The translations under genes were made by a program, and so were the position numbers. From Acidobacteriota bacterium (lineage in GTDB: Bacteria > Acidobacteriota > Terriglobia > 20CM-2-55-15), in assembly GCA_023265365.1 (NCBI GenBank), contig JAHFTY010000010.1:4885-45349 (forward strand): a stretch of 40,465 nucleotides of DNA, written 5' to 3'. Every line of letters starts with the position of its first letter. Positions within the stretch are counted from its first letter, which is position 1. Below, one piece after another: positions 18,497 to 27,845 of this stretch. The notes under the pieces are model-generated. The model had not been told where the DNA came from, did not search any database, and worked only from the letters and a program-made list of their open reading frames with translations.

Positions 18497-19090
18497 TTAG
18501 GGGTTCAGGTCGCCGTTCGAGGATTTCCAGATGTGATACCACACGTTCGCTACGTCCGTGACAGCGTGCGAAAAAGCAATGGAGGCAATTCCAAAATCAG
18601 GCGAATTCTCGACCGTGTCCCTGCGATCGGGCAACTGCGACGATCGCCGAAGCCGGCTCAGCAGCCGCTGACTTTCTTCACGCCGCGCTTTCAGAAAGGC
18701 CTCAAGGTTTCCGGCCCTGATGAAGTCGTGATAGCCGTAAAACACAACGGCGAACTTCGAGACGTTGGAACTCACCAGCGCGTCCAACTGCGGATCGCTC
18801 ATCGCAGCCACCGCGCAACCCGCGTCGCGCATGGCGGCCACCGAAATGGCGGGATCGGCATTCTTTTTCGAAAACGCAGTGATGGCCTTCTTTGACGCTT
18901 CCTCCACGGTGATCGTCTGGCAAGGTTCGTTCAGGACCGCATCGAAGTCCTTGAGCAGCGTCGACAGGGCTTTGGGGAGCGCGCGCTGGGCGTTTCTGAA
19001 AATACGCGGATATGTCGACGCCGGCCAGGCCTGGAGCGGCGCCGCCCAAAGAAACATGAACAACGGAAGAATCAGATATTTTGGTCTCAT
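18497..19090 (-). CDS. secreted hypothetical protein
   Basis: N-terminal signal peptide ([18 protein letters not shown]); 4-nt overlap with the upstream gene; family not recognised with confidence. Confidence 0.55.
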   Translation of the reverse strand: MRPKYLILPLFMFLWAAPLQAWPASTYPRIFRNAQRALPKALSTLLKDFDAVLNEPCQTITVEEASKKAITAFSKKNADPAISVAAMRDAGCAVAAMSDPQLDALVSSNVSKFAVVFYGYHDFIRAGNLEAFLKARREESQRLLSRLRRSSQLPDRRDTVENSPDFGIASIAFSHAVTDVANVWYHIWKSSNGDLNP

Positions 19091-19614
19091 TTGATGACCC
19101 GCGTTTTCAGATGAACGTCTCCGTCTTCCGTGCTGACGATGAAGACCACTTCCGCTTTCGCCGCTCGAAGCTTCCCGGCGACAAAATCATTGAATTTGAG
19201 CGGGTCGATCGGAGCTTCATTGCCGGTCCGTTCGCGGGCCCGGCAAAACGCCTGAAACAGGATATCGATCGATTCCTGGTCGCCTTCCGAAAAAATCGGA
19301 ACTTCGATTCTTCGCGCGTTCTCCGGTTCCGGACGCACGCCGTAGGCCGGTTTGCGGCCCTGTTCGAGGAGGCGAAGGTTCCGCTGCCAGAGATCGTTGT
19401 AGACCCTAAACCGCGTGGCCAGAGTATTGAGACGGAAACTCTGTGCGTACGTCAACGCCCGGATGTTGTAGAGGCGTTTGATCTCCCAGTCCATTTGTTC
19501 GTGCAGCTTTTGCGGGAAGTGATCGGAGCCGCCGTTGAAGAAAATGTCGAACTCCAGTTTCAGTCTCTTGATGGAGTCTTCGAGACGGTCTAGCAATTGG
19601 TCGTTTCGTTTCAT
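19087..19614 (-). CDS. hypothetical protein, possibly MXAN_5187 C-terminal-domain-like
   Basis: [19 protein letters not shown]...[25 protein letters not shown]; start taken at MKRNDQ. Family name is tentative. Confidence 0.55.
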   Translation of the reverse strand: MKRNDQLLDRLEDSIKRLKLEFDIFFNGGSDHFPQKLHEQMDWEIKRLYNIRALTYAQSFRLNTLATRFRVYNDLWQRNLRLLEQGRKPAYGVRPEPENARRIEVPIFSEGDQESIDILFQAFCRARERTGNEAPIDPLKFNDFVAGKLRAAKAEVVFIVSTEDGDVHLKTRVIK

Positions 19615-19659
19615 CCGCTTTGCGCCGCAATTGTAAATCAAGTTACCATTGCGAACCGC

Positions 19660-21015
19660 ATGGAAGCACTACGGCAAATGCCACCCGTCAACGACGTCCT
19701 TCAAGCGCCCGAACTGGCTGCATACCGAAGGGTATTGGACACGCCTTTCGGCTCCCGCCTGCTGGCGGAAGTGATGAACGCCACCCGCCACGAGCTCGCA
19801 TCGGGAAGCGGGGTGATCCCGCGCGCGGATCTGACGGCTCGGATCGCCGAGGCGTTGGCGCAGAGGCTTTCGGCAGCCCTCCAGCCTTCGCTCCGGCGCG
19901 TCATCAATGCGTCCGGGGTGGTCTTGCATACGAATCTCGGCCGTGCGCCGCTGCCGGATTCCGCGATCGATCACCTGCGTGAAGTCTCGACCGGTTATTC
20001 GAACCTCGAGTTCGGCCTCGACGATGGCGTTCGCGGAAAGCGTGACCTGCACATCGAAAGGCTCTTACGTCAACTGCTCGATTGCGAAGCGGCCATCGTT
20101 GTGAACAATAACGCCGCGGCAGTGCTGCTCGTGCTGAACACTTTGGGCGAAGGCGGTGAAGTGATTGCTTCGCGCGGCGAACAGGTCGAGATCGGCGGAT
20201 CGTTCCGGATTCCAGAGGTGATGGCCAAAAGCAACGCCCGGCTTCGCGAAGTCGGCGCGACGAATCGAACGCGCATCAAGGATTACGAAAAGGCGATCGA
20301 CGCGAATACCCGGCTTCTGCTGCGCGTTCATCCGAGCAACTTCCGAATGACCGGTTTTACGGAAAGACCCACCCTGGACGAGTTCGTCGCCCTGGGCAGA
20401 AGGAAGAACATCCCCACGTTCGAAGATCTGGGCAGCGGTTCCATGCTGGACCTCAAGCCGATGGGGATTTCGGACGAGCCCGTCGTCTCGGACAGCGTCC
20501 GGGCCGGCGTCGACGTGATCTGCTTCAGTGGAGATAAGCTGCTCGGCGGCCCGCAGGCGGGCATCATCGCGGGCAAGAAGCTTTACGTGGAGAAAATCCG
20601 GCAGAACCCTCTGTTCCGGGCTCTCCGTGTCGACAAGCTGACGATCTCTGTCCTCGAATCCGTGCTTCTCTCTTACCTGACCGGCACGCTCGACGAGATT
20701 CCGATCTGGCGCATGCTCCGGGCTTCCGAAGGCGAACTGAAGCAGCGCGCCGAATCGCTTGCGAAACGGATCGGGAGAGCGGCCTTGGTCCTGCAGCTGA
20801 CCTCCCTGGTGGGCGGCGGCTCAGCGCCGGAAACCTATCTGCCTTCCTGGGGAGTGGCGTTGAAGATTGACGGATTATCGGATGCGGAACTGGAAAAGCG
20901 GCTCCGTCACTCGGAGCCGCCCGTGATCGTCAGGATCGAGGAGGGCCGGGTCGTTCTGGATCTCCGTACTATTTCTGCCGATGACGAAGACGAACTGATC
21001 GCCGTCCTGAGGTGA
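19660..21015 (+). CDS. selA: L-seryl-tRNA(Sec) selenium transferase
   Basis: VINASGVVLHTNLGRAPLP, GYSNLEFGLDDGVRGKRDLHIERLL, NNNAAAVLLVLNTL, LREVGATNRTRIKDYEKAI, PLP-lysine motif FSGDKLLGGPQAGIIAGKK. Confidence 0.95.
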   Translation: MEALRQMPPVNDVLQAPELAAYRRVLDTPFGSRLLAEVMNATRHELASGSGVIPRADLTARIAEALAQRLSAALQPSLRRVINASGVVLHTNLGRAPLPDSAIDHLREVSTGYSNLEFGLDDGVRGKRDLHIERLLRQLLDCEAAIVVNNNAAAVLLVLNTLGEGGEVIASRGEQVEIGGSFRIPEVMAKSNARLREVGATNRTRIKDYEKAIDANTRLLLRVHPSNFRMTGFTERPTLDEFVALGRRKNIPTFEDLGSGSMLDLKPMGISDEPVVSDSVRAGVDVICFSGDKLLGGPQAGIIAGKKLYVEKIRQNPLFRALRVDKLTISVLESVLLSYLTGTLDEIPIWRMLRASEGELKQRAESLAKRIGRAALVLQLTSLVGGGSAPETYLPSWGVALKIDGLSDAELEKRLRHSEPPVIVRIEEGRVVLDLRTISADDEDELIAVLR

Positions 21016-21047
21016 TTTCCGCCCCCGCTCCCCTGACACAGAACATT

Positions 21048-21611
21048 TTAGTTCCGGACACGTTCGACGTATTTGCCCTCTGTCGTATCCACGCGAATCA
21101 GTTCGCCGGCGGTAATGAAGTGCGGCACTCCGACAACCAGGCCGGTTTCGAGTGTGGCCGGCTTCAGTACGTTGCTTGCCGTTGCGGATGGCATTCCGGG
21201 TTCGGTCTCCACGACTCTCAGATCGACAGTTGCCGGAAGATCGATTCCAAGCGGCTTGCCTTCGTAGAACTGCACCTGGATCTTCATGTTGGGGGTCAGG
21301 TAGTTGACTGCTTCGCCAAGCATGTCCTCGCTGAGATGCGTCTGCTCAAACGTCTCCGTATCCATGAAGTGATGATCGGAACCGTCGCTGTACAGAAATT
21401 CCATCTCACGATCGTCGACGACAGCTTTTTCCAGGCGGTCTTCCGAACGGAACCGGTGATCGATGATGGCGCCCGTGCTCAGCCTGCGCAGCTTGGTCTG
21501 CACCATTCCCCGCCAGTTGCCCGGCGTGATGTGCGTGTAATCCACCACCTGGTGGAGTTCTCCGTTATGGATGATGATGTTTCCTTTGCGCAGTTGGGTT
21601 GCTTGAATCAT
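21048..21611 (-). CDS. efp: translation elongation factor P
   Basis: MIQATQLRKGNIIIHNGELHQVVDYTHITPGNWRGMVQTKLRRLSTGAIIDHRFRSEDRLEKA...; AAGGAG Shine-Dalgarno upstream. Confidence 0.93.
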   Translation of the reverse strand: MIQATQLRKGNIIIHNGELHQVVDYTHITPGNWRGMVQTKLRRLSTGAIIDHRFRSEDRLEKAVVDDREMEFLYSDGSDHHFMDTETFEQTHLSEDMLGEAVNYLTPNMKIQVQFYEGKPLGIDLPATVDLRVVETEPGMPSATASNVLKPATLETGLVVGVPHFITAGELIRVDTTEGKYVERVRN

Positions 21612-21749
21612 TACAGACAGACTCCTTAACGTGATTGAAACCGAAGATTCTACCACGGAAGCACCCGTTCAGAAATGCACGATGGTCCTGGATTTCAGCG
21701 ATGTGGCGTGTTTGAAGGCGTGGTTCTGAAATGTTTACTCAACGCGGTC

Positions 21750-22976
21750 TCACTGGAGCTTTGGCTTTGGGGCAGCGGACATGAGGCTCTCGATCTCTGC
21801 CGCTTCTTTTGGAAATGTCGACATGACGCGATTCCCGCTCGCGGTGATCAGGAGGTCGTCTTCAATGCGAACGCCGAGTTTCTCTTCCGGAATGTAGATT
21901 CCGGGTTCAATCGTGATCACCATTCCCGGTTCCATGGGGCGCGTGGTGCTGCCGACGTCGTGAACCTGAAGGCCGATGTGATGGCTGGTGCCATGGATAA
22001 AGTATTGGGAGTAGCCCTTCGACTTGATGTAATTGAAAGCCGCGGCGTGGATCTTGGCAAAGGTGGCGCCGGGTCTGACTTCGGCAATCGCGGCTTTCTG
22101 AGCGTCCAGAACGATTTGGTAGATTTCGCGTTGCCGGGGTGAAAACTTGCCGGAAACCGGGAAGGTCCGGGTGATATCGGCGACGTAGCCGCTGTACTCG
22201 GCTCCAACGTCGATGACGACGACGTCGCCCGCCTCCATCCTTCGGGCGTTCTTGTCGTAGTGAAGAACAGTCGAGAGCGGCCCGGATCCGACGATCGAGG
22301 GGTAGCCGGGCCTTTCCGCGCCGTTCCGGCGGAACTCGAATTCCAGCGCGGCTTCAACCTCATATTCCCAGACATCCGGTGAGACGGTTCGGGCGGCGGT
22401 ATGCAGGCCTTTCATTGTGATCTGCACCGCCTTGTCGAGCAGCGCAATCTCAGTTGGCGACTTGACCTGGCGCAATTCGGCGATTGCCGGAGTCACATCC
22501 TCGACCGCGGCCCCGGGAACCACGCCTCGCACCCGATCGAAGTTTTCACGTAAGGTATGAACCGTCTTGTTTGCCGAAACCCTTTTCAGAATCTCCGGGA
22601 AATCGTTCAGCATCTGAACGGTTTGAAACCCCAGCAGTTTCTCGGCCTCCGGACCCGGCCCGATCTTCGGGCCCGTCCATCGTTCCTGAGGGAGATCGCG
22701 CGGTTTGAGAAAAAGATAGTCGCGGGCAGGCTTCGCTGAAGCGTCAATCAGCAGAATGGCGTTGGGTTGGTCGAAGCCGGTCAGGTAATAGAAATTCGGG
22801 TCCTGCCGGTACTCGACCAGGTCCTCTTCAGGCAGCGCGAACAACACAACCACGCCATCCTTCGCCTTCTCGGCAATGTGGTCGCGGCGTGATTTGTATT
22901 CCTGGATCGGCTCCTTTTCAACCGCGGCCAGGGCGACGCAGAGAAAAAGCGTGAGAACTAGAGTCCGCGCAGCCAT
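21750..22976 (-). CDS. aminopeptidase P-family (Xaa-Pro) metallopeptidase with signal peptide
   Basis: M24 motifs RRMEAGDVVVIDVGAEYSGYVADITRTFPVSGKF, HGTSHHIGLQVHDVG, MVITIEPGIYI, GVRIEDDLLIT; N-terminal MAARTLVLTLFLCVALAAVE. Confidence 0.9.
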   Translation of the reverse strand: MAARTLVLTLFLCVALAAVEKEPIQEYKSRRDHIAEKAKDGVVVLFALPEEDLVEYRQDPNFYYLTGFDQPNAILLIDASAKPARDYLFLKPRDLPQERWTGPKIGPGPEAEKLLGFQTVQMLNDFPEILKRVSANKTVHTLRENFDRVRGVVPGAAVEDVTPAIAELRQVKSPTEIALLDKAVQITMKGLHTAARTVSPDVWEYEVEAALEFEFRRNGAERPGYPSIVGSGPLSTVLHYDKNARRMEAGDVVVIDVGAEYSGYVADITRTFPVSGKFSPRQREIYQIVLDAQKAAIAEVRPGATFAKIHAAAFNYIKSKGYSQYFIHGTSHHIGLQVHDVGSTTRPMEPGMVITIEPGIYIPEEKLGVRIEDDLLITASGNRVMSTFPKEAAEIESLMSAAPKPKLQ

Positions 22977-24517
22977 CGATGCAGTGTGACGTGCAGCAGG
23001 GACATCAGGCCCATGTAGGTGAAGCCGATGACGAACAGCATCAGGAACGGAATCGTCGGATAGTTCTGGTTGGTGAATGCGTAGACCACAACGAGAGCGA
23101 AATAGGCGCCGAGGGCCAGTTCCAGCAGAGGCAGGACGCCGGTTCCCTTGAGATAATTTTTCGAAGCCCACCGATCCTTTCGACTCTCGATTCGATACTT
23201 CGGCGTTCTTCGGAAACTCGTTTTGATGCCGAGCAAGGCTTCCATGACGGCCTTGGAGTTACTCACCGACAGGCCGATACCTACCGACATCAGCATGGGA
23301 AGATATCGCAGACGGGTGCGCCAGTCCGGATACAACTCCCTTTGCGAGACCAGGTAAAACATCGATACGGACGCTGTGGAGGCAAGCCACAGCGGAAGAT
23401 CGATGTAGAGCATCTGAAACCAGCCCTGGTTGAACCGGACGATCATCGCCGGCAGCAACAGGAAGCAAAGCGCGATCATCAGCGGGTAGGAAATATTGGC
23501 CGTGAGATGGAAAAACGCTTCGACTTTGATCTTCAGCGGCAGATCGCTCTTCAGGATGCGCGGAAGCAGTTTGATTGCGGTCTGGATCAGACCCTTCGCC
23601 CACCGCGACTGTTGCGTTTTGAATGCGTTCATCTCCACAGGAAGTTCAGCCGGGCACACGATGTGCGGCAAATAGAGGAATTTCCAGCCGGCCATTTGAG
23701 CGCGGTAGCTGAGGTCGGTGTCTTCGGTCAGCGTGTCGTGCTCCCAACCACCCGCCGTCTCGATCGCCGTTCGACGCCATATTCCTGCGGTTCCATTGAA
23801 ATTGAAGAATCGCCCGGACAAGTGTCTCCCGCCGTGTTCGATCATGAAGTGGCCGTCGAGAATCACGGACTCCACCTGGGTCAGCAGGGAGTAGTCGCGG
23901 TTGATGTGTCCCCAGCGTGCCTGGACCATGCCGACTTCAGGATCTGTGAAATAGTCGACCACGTCTTCGAGGAAGTTCTCGGCCGGAATGAAATCCGCGT
24001 CGAAGATCGCGATGAACTCGCCGGCCGCCATTGTCAAACCGTTTTCGAGCGCTCCCGCTTTGAATCCACTGCGATTGGCTCTGTGGACGTGGCTGATGTC
24101 GAATCCCAGCGCGCGATGCTTGTCCACGACCGCGGCCGCAATCTCCCTGGTCCCGTCGGTCGAATCGTCCAGAACCTGGATTTCAAGCAGTTCGCGCGGA
24201 TAGCGGATCCGGCAGGCGGCTTCCACCAGGCGGTCGATCACATACATTTCGTTATAAATCGGCAGTTGAACCGTGACTCTTGGAAGGACGCTCCATTTGC
24301 CTTTGGGAACAGCGACCTTGTTCTTGTGTTTGAGATACAGATAGACGAGGTGATAGCGATGCACGCCATAAACAGCCAGAATCGTGAGGATGACGAGGTA
24401 TGGAACGAGTATGAAAATATCGAAGGCGTTGGCGTGATAGAGGCCATTCCAGTGATCGATGGCCGGCAGTTGATAAAAGCGCGTTCGTTCGGGTGGAACG
24501 ATGAGCATTAAGGACAT
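22958..24517 (-). CDS. family 2 glycosyltransferase (cellulose synthase-like), membrane protein
   Basis: VTVQLPIYNEMYVIDRLVEAAC, QVLDDSTDGTREI, AIFDADFIP, TEDTDLSYRAQMAGW, QQSRWAKG motif, multiple TM segments. Confidence 0.9.
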   Translation of the reverse strand: MSLMLIVPPERTRFYQLPAIDHWNGLYHANAFDIFILVPYLVILTILAVYGVHRYHLVYLYLKHKNKVAVPKGKWSVLPRVTVQLPIYNEMYVIDRLVEAACRIRYPRELLEIQVLDDSTDGTREIAAAVVDKHRALGFDISHVHRANRSGFKAGALENGLTMAAGEFIAIFDADFIPAENFLEDVVDYFTDPEVGMVQARWGHINRDYSLLTQVESVILDGHFMIEHGGRHLSGRFFNFNGTAGIWRRTAIETAGGWEHDTLTEDTDLSYRAQMAGWKFLYLPHIVCPAELPVEMNAFKTQQSRWAKGLIQTAIKLLPRILKSDLPLKIKVEAFFHLTANISYPLMIALCFLLLPAMIVRFNQGWFQMLYIDLPLWLASTASVSMFYLVSQRELYPDWRTRLRYLPMLMSVGIGLSVSNSKAVMEALLGIKTSFRRTPKYRIESRKDRWASKNYLKGTGVLPLLELALGAYFALVVVYAFTNQNYPTIPFLMLFVIGFTYMGLMSLLHVTLHRWLRGL

Positions 24518-24524
24518 TCGATGG

Positions 24525-25385
24525 TCACCTTACAAGGATGTCGGTTGCGAACGTCAGCAGCAGAAGAATACTGACGTAGCCGTTCAAATTAAAGAAAGCC
24601 ACATTGACCCTGCTGAGGTCATCCGGCTTCACGATCCGGTGTTCCCAAAACAAGATGCCGGCGACGGCAACAATGCCGGCAAAAGCAATTGGTCCGGAAC
24701 GCGTCAGCAGCGCCGTCGCCAGCAGCAATCCCACGGTCAGAACGTGAAACAACGATGAGAATCGCAGAGCGGCTGGAATCCCAATCCGTGCCGGCAGCGA
24801 ATACAGTTCCGACCGCCGATCGAACTCCGTGTCCTGCAAAGCGTAGATCACGTCGAAACCGGCAATCCAGAACGTCACGGCGCCGCTCAAAAGCACCGGG
24901 ACCATGCCGAATGCCCCCCGGATTGCCAGCCACGCCGCAAGAGGAGCCGAGCCAATCGCAAATCCCAACACGAGATGGCTCAGCGCGGTGAACCGCTTGG
25001 TATACGAGTAAAAGAAGAGAACCCCTAACGCCGGGAACGAAAGGTAAAAGCACAAAGGGTTCAACTCCCAGGCCGCGAGCACGAAAATCGCGGACATCGC
25101 GATCGTAAAAAAGACCACGAATGGAGTCGTCAATGTTCCATTCGCCAGGGCCCGTTCCCTGGTTCTCGGATTCAGCCTGTCGTAGCGAACGTCCGCCAGC
25201 CGGTTGAACGCCATCGCCGCACTTCTGGCGCCGACCATGGCCGTGATGATCCAACCCATCTGCCACCGCGACGGCAACCCGCCGCTCGCCAGCAAAGCTC
25301 CAATCAGAGCGAACGGCAGGGCGAAGACCGTGTGCTCGAATTTGATCATCTCAAGCGTAATCTTTAACTTGCGCCAAATCAACAC
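24525..25385 (-). CDS. UbiA-family prenyltransferase, likely menaquinone pathway (MqnP-like)
   Basis: ARSAAMAFNRLADVRYDRLNPRTRERAL (NxxxDxxxD), IAGFDVIYALQDTEFDRRSELYSLPARIG second Asp-rich motif, multiple TM. Confidence 0.88.
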   Translation of the reverse strand: MLIWRKLKITLEMIKFEHTVFALPFALIGALLASGGLPSRWQMGWIITAMVGARSAAMAFNRLADVRYDRLNPRTRERALANGTLTTPFVVFFTIAMSAIFVLAAWELNPLCFYLSFPALGVLFFYSYTKRFTALSHLVLGFAIGSAPLAAWLAIRGAFGMVPVLLSGAVTFWIAGFDVIYALQDTEFDRRSELYSLPARIGIPAALRFSSLFHVLTVGLLLATALLTRSGPIAFAGIVAVAGILFWEHRIVKPDDLSRVNVAFFNLNGYVSILLLLTFATDILVR

Positions 25386-25431
25386 TCAAGGTCTCGCGTA
25401 TTCGGCTTCACATCGGTCTAAGAATGCAGGC

Positions 25432-25447
25432 TGGCACGGTACTTGCA
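25432..25447 (+). promoter_or_regulatory. sigma54 (-24/-12) promoter
   Basis: TGGCACG-GTAC-TTGCA, exact match to TGGCACG-N4-TTGCW, immediately upstream of the ChaN-like gene. Confidence 0.75.
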
Positions 25448-25462
25448 ACCTGCCAAAATAGC

Positions 25463-27049
25463 ATGGGCTACTCGCAGAAGAGAATTAAAGAAGTTGCGGA
25501 TATCAAACGGGCGACTGTCCAGAGGATTCGCCGGGAAATCGGGCAGTTTCATGTCTCGTCGAGTCATAAGTACATCGAGGACTTCGCCACCGAATTCGCT
25601 TCATATGCCGACGTCTGCGATCCTGTCGATGTCCTGAATCGGGCGGCCGCCTCGAACCTTGTCTGGATCGGGGACTACCACGCCTTGTCCCGGTTTCAGG
25701 AGTTCGCATCGGCGTTCGTGCGGGACCTTCATAAGCGCAACTCCAACATTGCTTTGGGCGTGGAGTGCGTTTTTGCGCGTCATCAGAAAATTCTCGACAA
25801 TTGGATGGCAGGACGGATTTCGGAACCGGCGTTTCTGGAAGGAATCCATTACCAGGACGACTGGGGCTGCGATTGGAAAAGCTATTCGCTCCTCTTCCAT
25901 ACCGCGCGCGAACTTGGCGTTCCCATTTATGGAGTGGACTGTCATCCACGCTACGACATGCGCAGCATCGGCCGCCGCGATCACCGGACCGCCCGCCGAA
26001 TTGCCCGCATCATTGAACACGATCCATCGCGATGTCTCGTTGTCGTTTTCGGCGAGTCGCACCTCGCGTCGAAGCACTTGCCTCGCCGGGTCCGGGCTGC
26101 GCTGGCGGAGCGGGGCATTTCCAGAAACGAAGCGGTCATCCTTCAGAACGTCGATGAAGTCTACTGGAAACTCCAGAAGCGCGGTCTCGAGGATGTTCGG
26201 TCGGTGCGTCTGACAGATCATGGCCAGTACTGTGTCTTTAATGCGACACCCATCGAGAAGTACGAATCGTTCCGCCAGTACCTGCGCAAATGCATCGATG
26301 AAGACGCCACCGGAGTGTGGACGGAATTCGTGCACACGCTCATCGACATCACCATGCAGTTTGTCGATCTCAAACGCGACGACATGTCGCTGACACTGCC
26401 GAGAGTGTATTCGGAAGTGTCGCCATCCAAACTGCCACAGTTTCTGGCGAGATTCTCCGTCCCCCCGATCCGGGTACGGCTGGCGCTGGATCATTTTCAG
26501 GAAAGCGGGACGTCGTATGTTCCGGAACTGAACTCCATCTTCATTCACCGCCTGCAGCTCTCCGCTGCGACTGAAGAATCCACCCGTTTCATCCACCAAT
26601 TCTGCCGCGGCGACCTCCCGGCCTCGTCGGATCGTCCGGCCGCCGACGAGTTTTTCGTGACCGTCATCGAAAGAGCTTTGGGCTATTTCTGTTCAAAGCT
26701 TCTGGATTCGTCCCGCGACGGCATTGAGTCATTGTCAAAGCGTGTTCTGGGCCAGATCGGCTACAATGAACAACTTGCACGCGCGGTATTGTCGCTTCTG
26801 AATCCTGTCCGGCGGCCTGCCGCTTCTCATTTTGAAACCTTGAAGCTGGCGATCGATGGCAATCGGGCAACCCGGACGACTCATATGCTTGGACAACTGC
26901 TCGGATACGCGTTGGGACGAAGGCTTTATGGGGCTTACCTGGAGATGCGGATCTCGCGCCGGGATCTCCAGGCGCTCTTTCGCGACCCGATGGAAGGTCC
27001 GAACCGGCCGCTGGAGTGCTATCGCGAACTAACCGAACGACTGGCGTGA
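25463..27049 (+). CDS. ChaN-like (Tiki/haem-binding-uptake superfamily) domain protein with uncharacterised C-terminal extension
   Basis: SNLVWIGDYHALSRFQEF, NIALGVECVFARHQKILDNWMAG, YGVDCHPRYDMRSIGRRDHRTARRIARII, VVVFGESHLASKHLP. The ORF track starts at 25424; ATG 25463 fits the sigma54 promoter better. Confidence 0.7.
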   Translation: MGYSQKRIKEVADIKRATVQRIRREIGQFHVSSSHKYIEDFATEFASYADVCDPVDVLNRAAASNLVWIGDYHALSRFQEFASAFVRDLHKRNSNIALGVECVFARHQKILDNWMAGRISEPAFLEGIHYQDDWGCDWKSYSLLFHTARELGVPIYGVDCHPRYDMRSIGRRDHRTARRIARIIEHDPSRCLVVVFGESHLASKHLPRRVRAALAERGISRNEAVILQNVDEVYWKLQKRGLEDVRSVRLTDHGQYCVFNATPIEKYESFRQYLRKCIDEDATGVWTEFVHTLIDITMQFVDLKRDDMSLTLPRVYSEVSPSKLPQFLARFSVPPIRVRLALDHFQESGTSYVPELNSIFIHRLQLSAATEESTRFIHQFCRGDLPASSDRPAADEFFVTVIERALGYFCSKLLDSSRDGIESLSKRVLGQIGYNEQLARAVLSLLNPVRRPAASHFETLKLAIDGNRATRTTHMLGQLLGYALGRRLYGAYLEMRISRRDLQALFRDPMEGPNRPLECYRELTERLA

Positions 27050-27094
27050 GCAAAACCACCCGGGCCGCCTCTTGGGCCAGGGTTCGGAAAAACC

Positions 27095-27841
27095 GTGACC
27101 GAACAGCAGATTCTCCGCATCCTCCAGGATTTCAAGTCGGGCCAGCTCGCTCCTGACGAGGCACTGGACCGTTTGCGCGGCCTCCCTTTTGAAGACCTCG
27201 GGTTCGCGAATGTCGACCATCACCGAACCCTTCGAGTCGGGTTTCCAGAAGTCGTCCTCGGCAGCGGCAAGACTGCCGATCAAGTAGCGCGCATCGTCGA
27301 GGCCATGAACCGGCACGACCACAACATCCTTGTGACGCGGGCCACCACCGAACACTTCGTCCGCGTTAAAGAATTGGTTCCGGCGGCGGAATTCCACGAG
27401 GCGGCCCGGGCGATCGTGGTTCGTAAAGACGACAGGATCCTGGGTAAAGGGAAAGTGCTGGTGATCACTGCGGGAACTTCCGATATGCCGGTGGCCGAAG
27501 AAGCCGTCGTGACATTAAACGTGATGGGAAATCACGTCGACTCTCTTTACGACGTCGGGGTGGCGGGCCTTCACCGGCTGCTCGACCGGCGGGATCGGTT
27601 GAACGCCGCGCGCGTCGTGATTGTGGTTGCTGGAATGGAGGGCGCGCTGCCCAGCGTTGTCGGCGGACTGGTTTCGGCGCCGGTCATCGCCGTTCCTACC
27701 AGCGTGGGCTATGGAGCCAGTTTCGGCGGCGTGGCCGCGCTGCTCGGCATGCTCAACAGTTGTGCCTCGAACGTTACGGTTGTAAATATCGACAATGGCT
27801 ACGGCGCCGCCGTGGTTGCCAGCCTGATCAATCGGCAGTAG
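27095..27841 (+). CDS. larB: nickel-pincer cofactor biosynthesis protein LarB
   Basis: [113 protein letters not shown]. Confidence 0.93.
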   Translation: MTEQQILRILQDFKSGQLAPDEALDRLRGLPFEDLGFANVDHHRTLRVGFPEVVLGSGKTADQVARIVEAMNRHDHNILVTRATTEHFVRVKELVPAAEFHEAARAIVVRKDDRILGKGKVLVITAGTSDMPVAEEAVVTLNVMGNHVDSLYDVGVAGLHRLLDRRDRLNAARVVIVVAGMEGALPSVVGGLVSAPVIAVPTSVGYGASFGGVAALLGMLNSCASNVTVVNIDNGYGAAVVASLINRQ

Positions 27842-27845
27842 CTCC

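Noticed and set aside
22979-24511. 510-aa plus-strand ORF opposite the glycosyltransferase
   Set aside because: The minus-strand frame has clear GT2 motifs (DxD, QQSRW); the plus-strand ORF has none.
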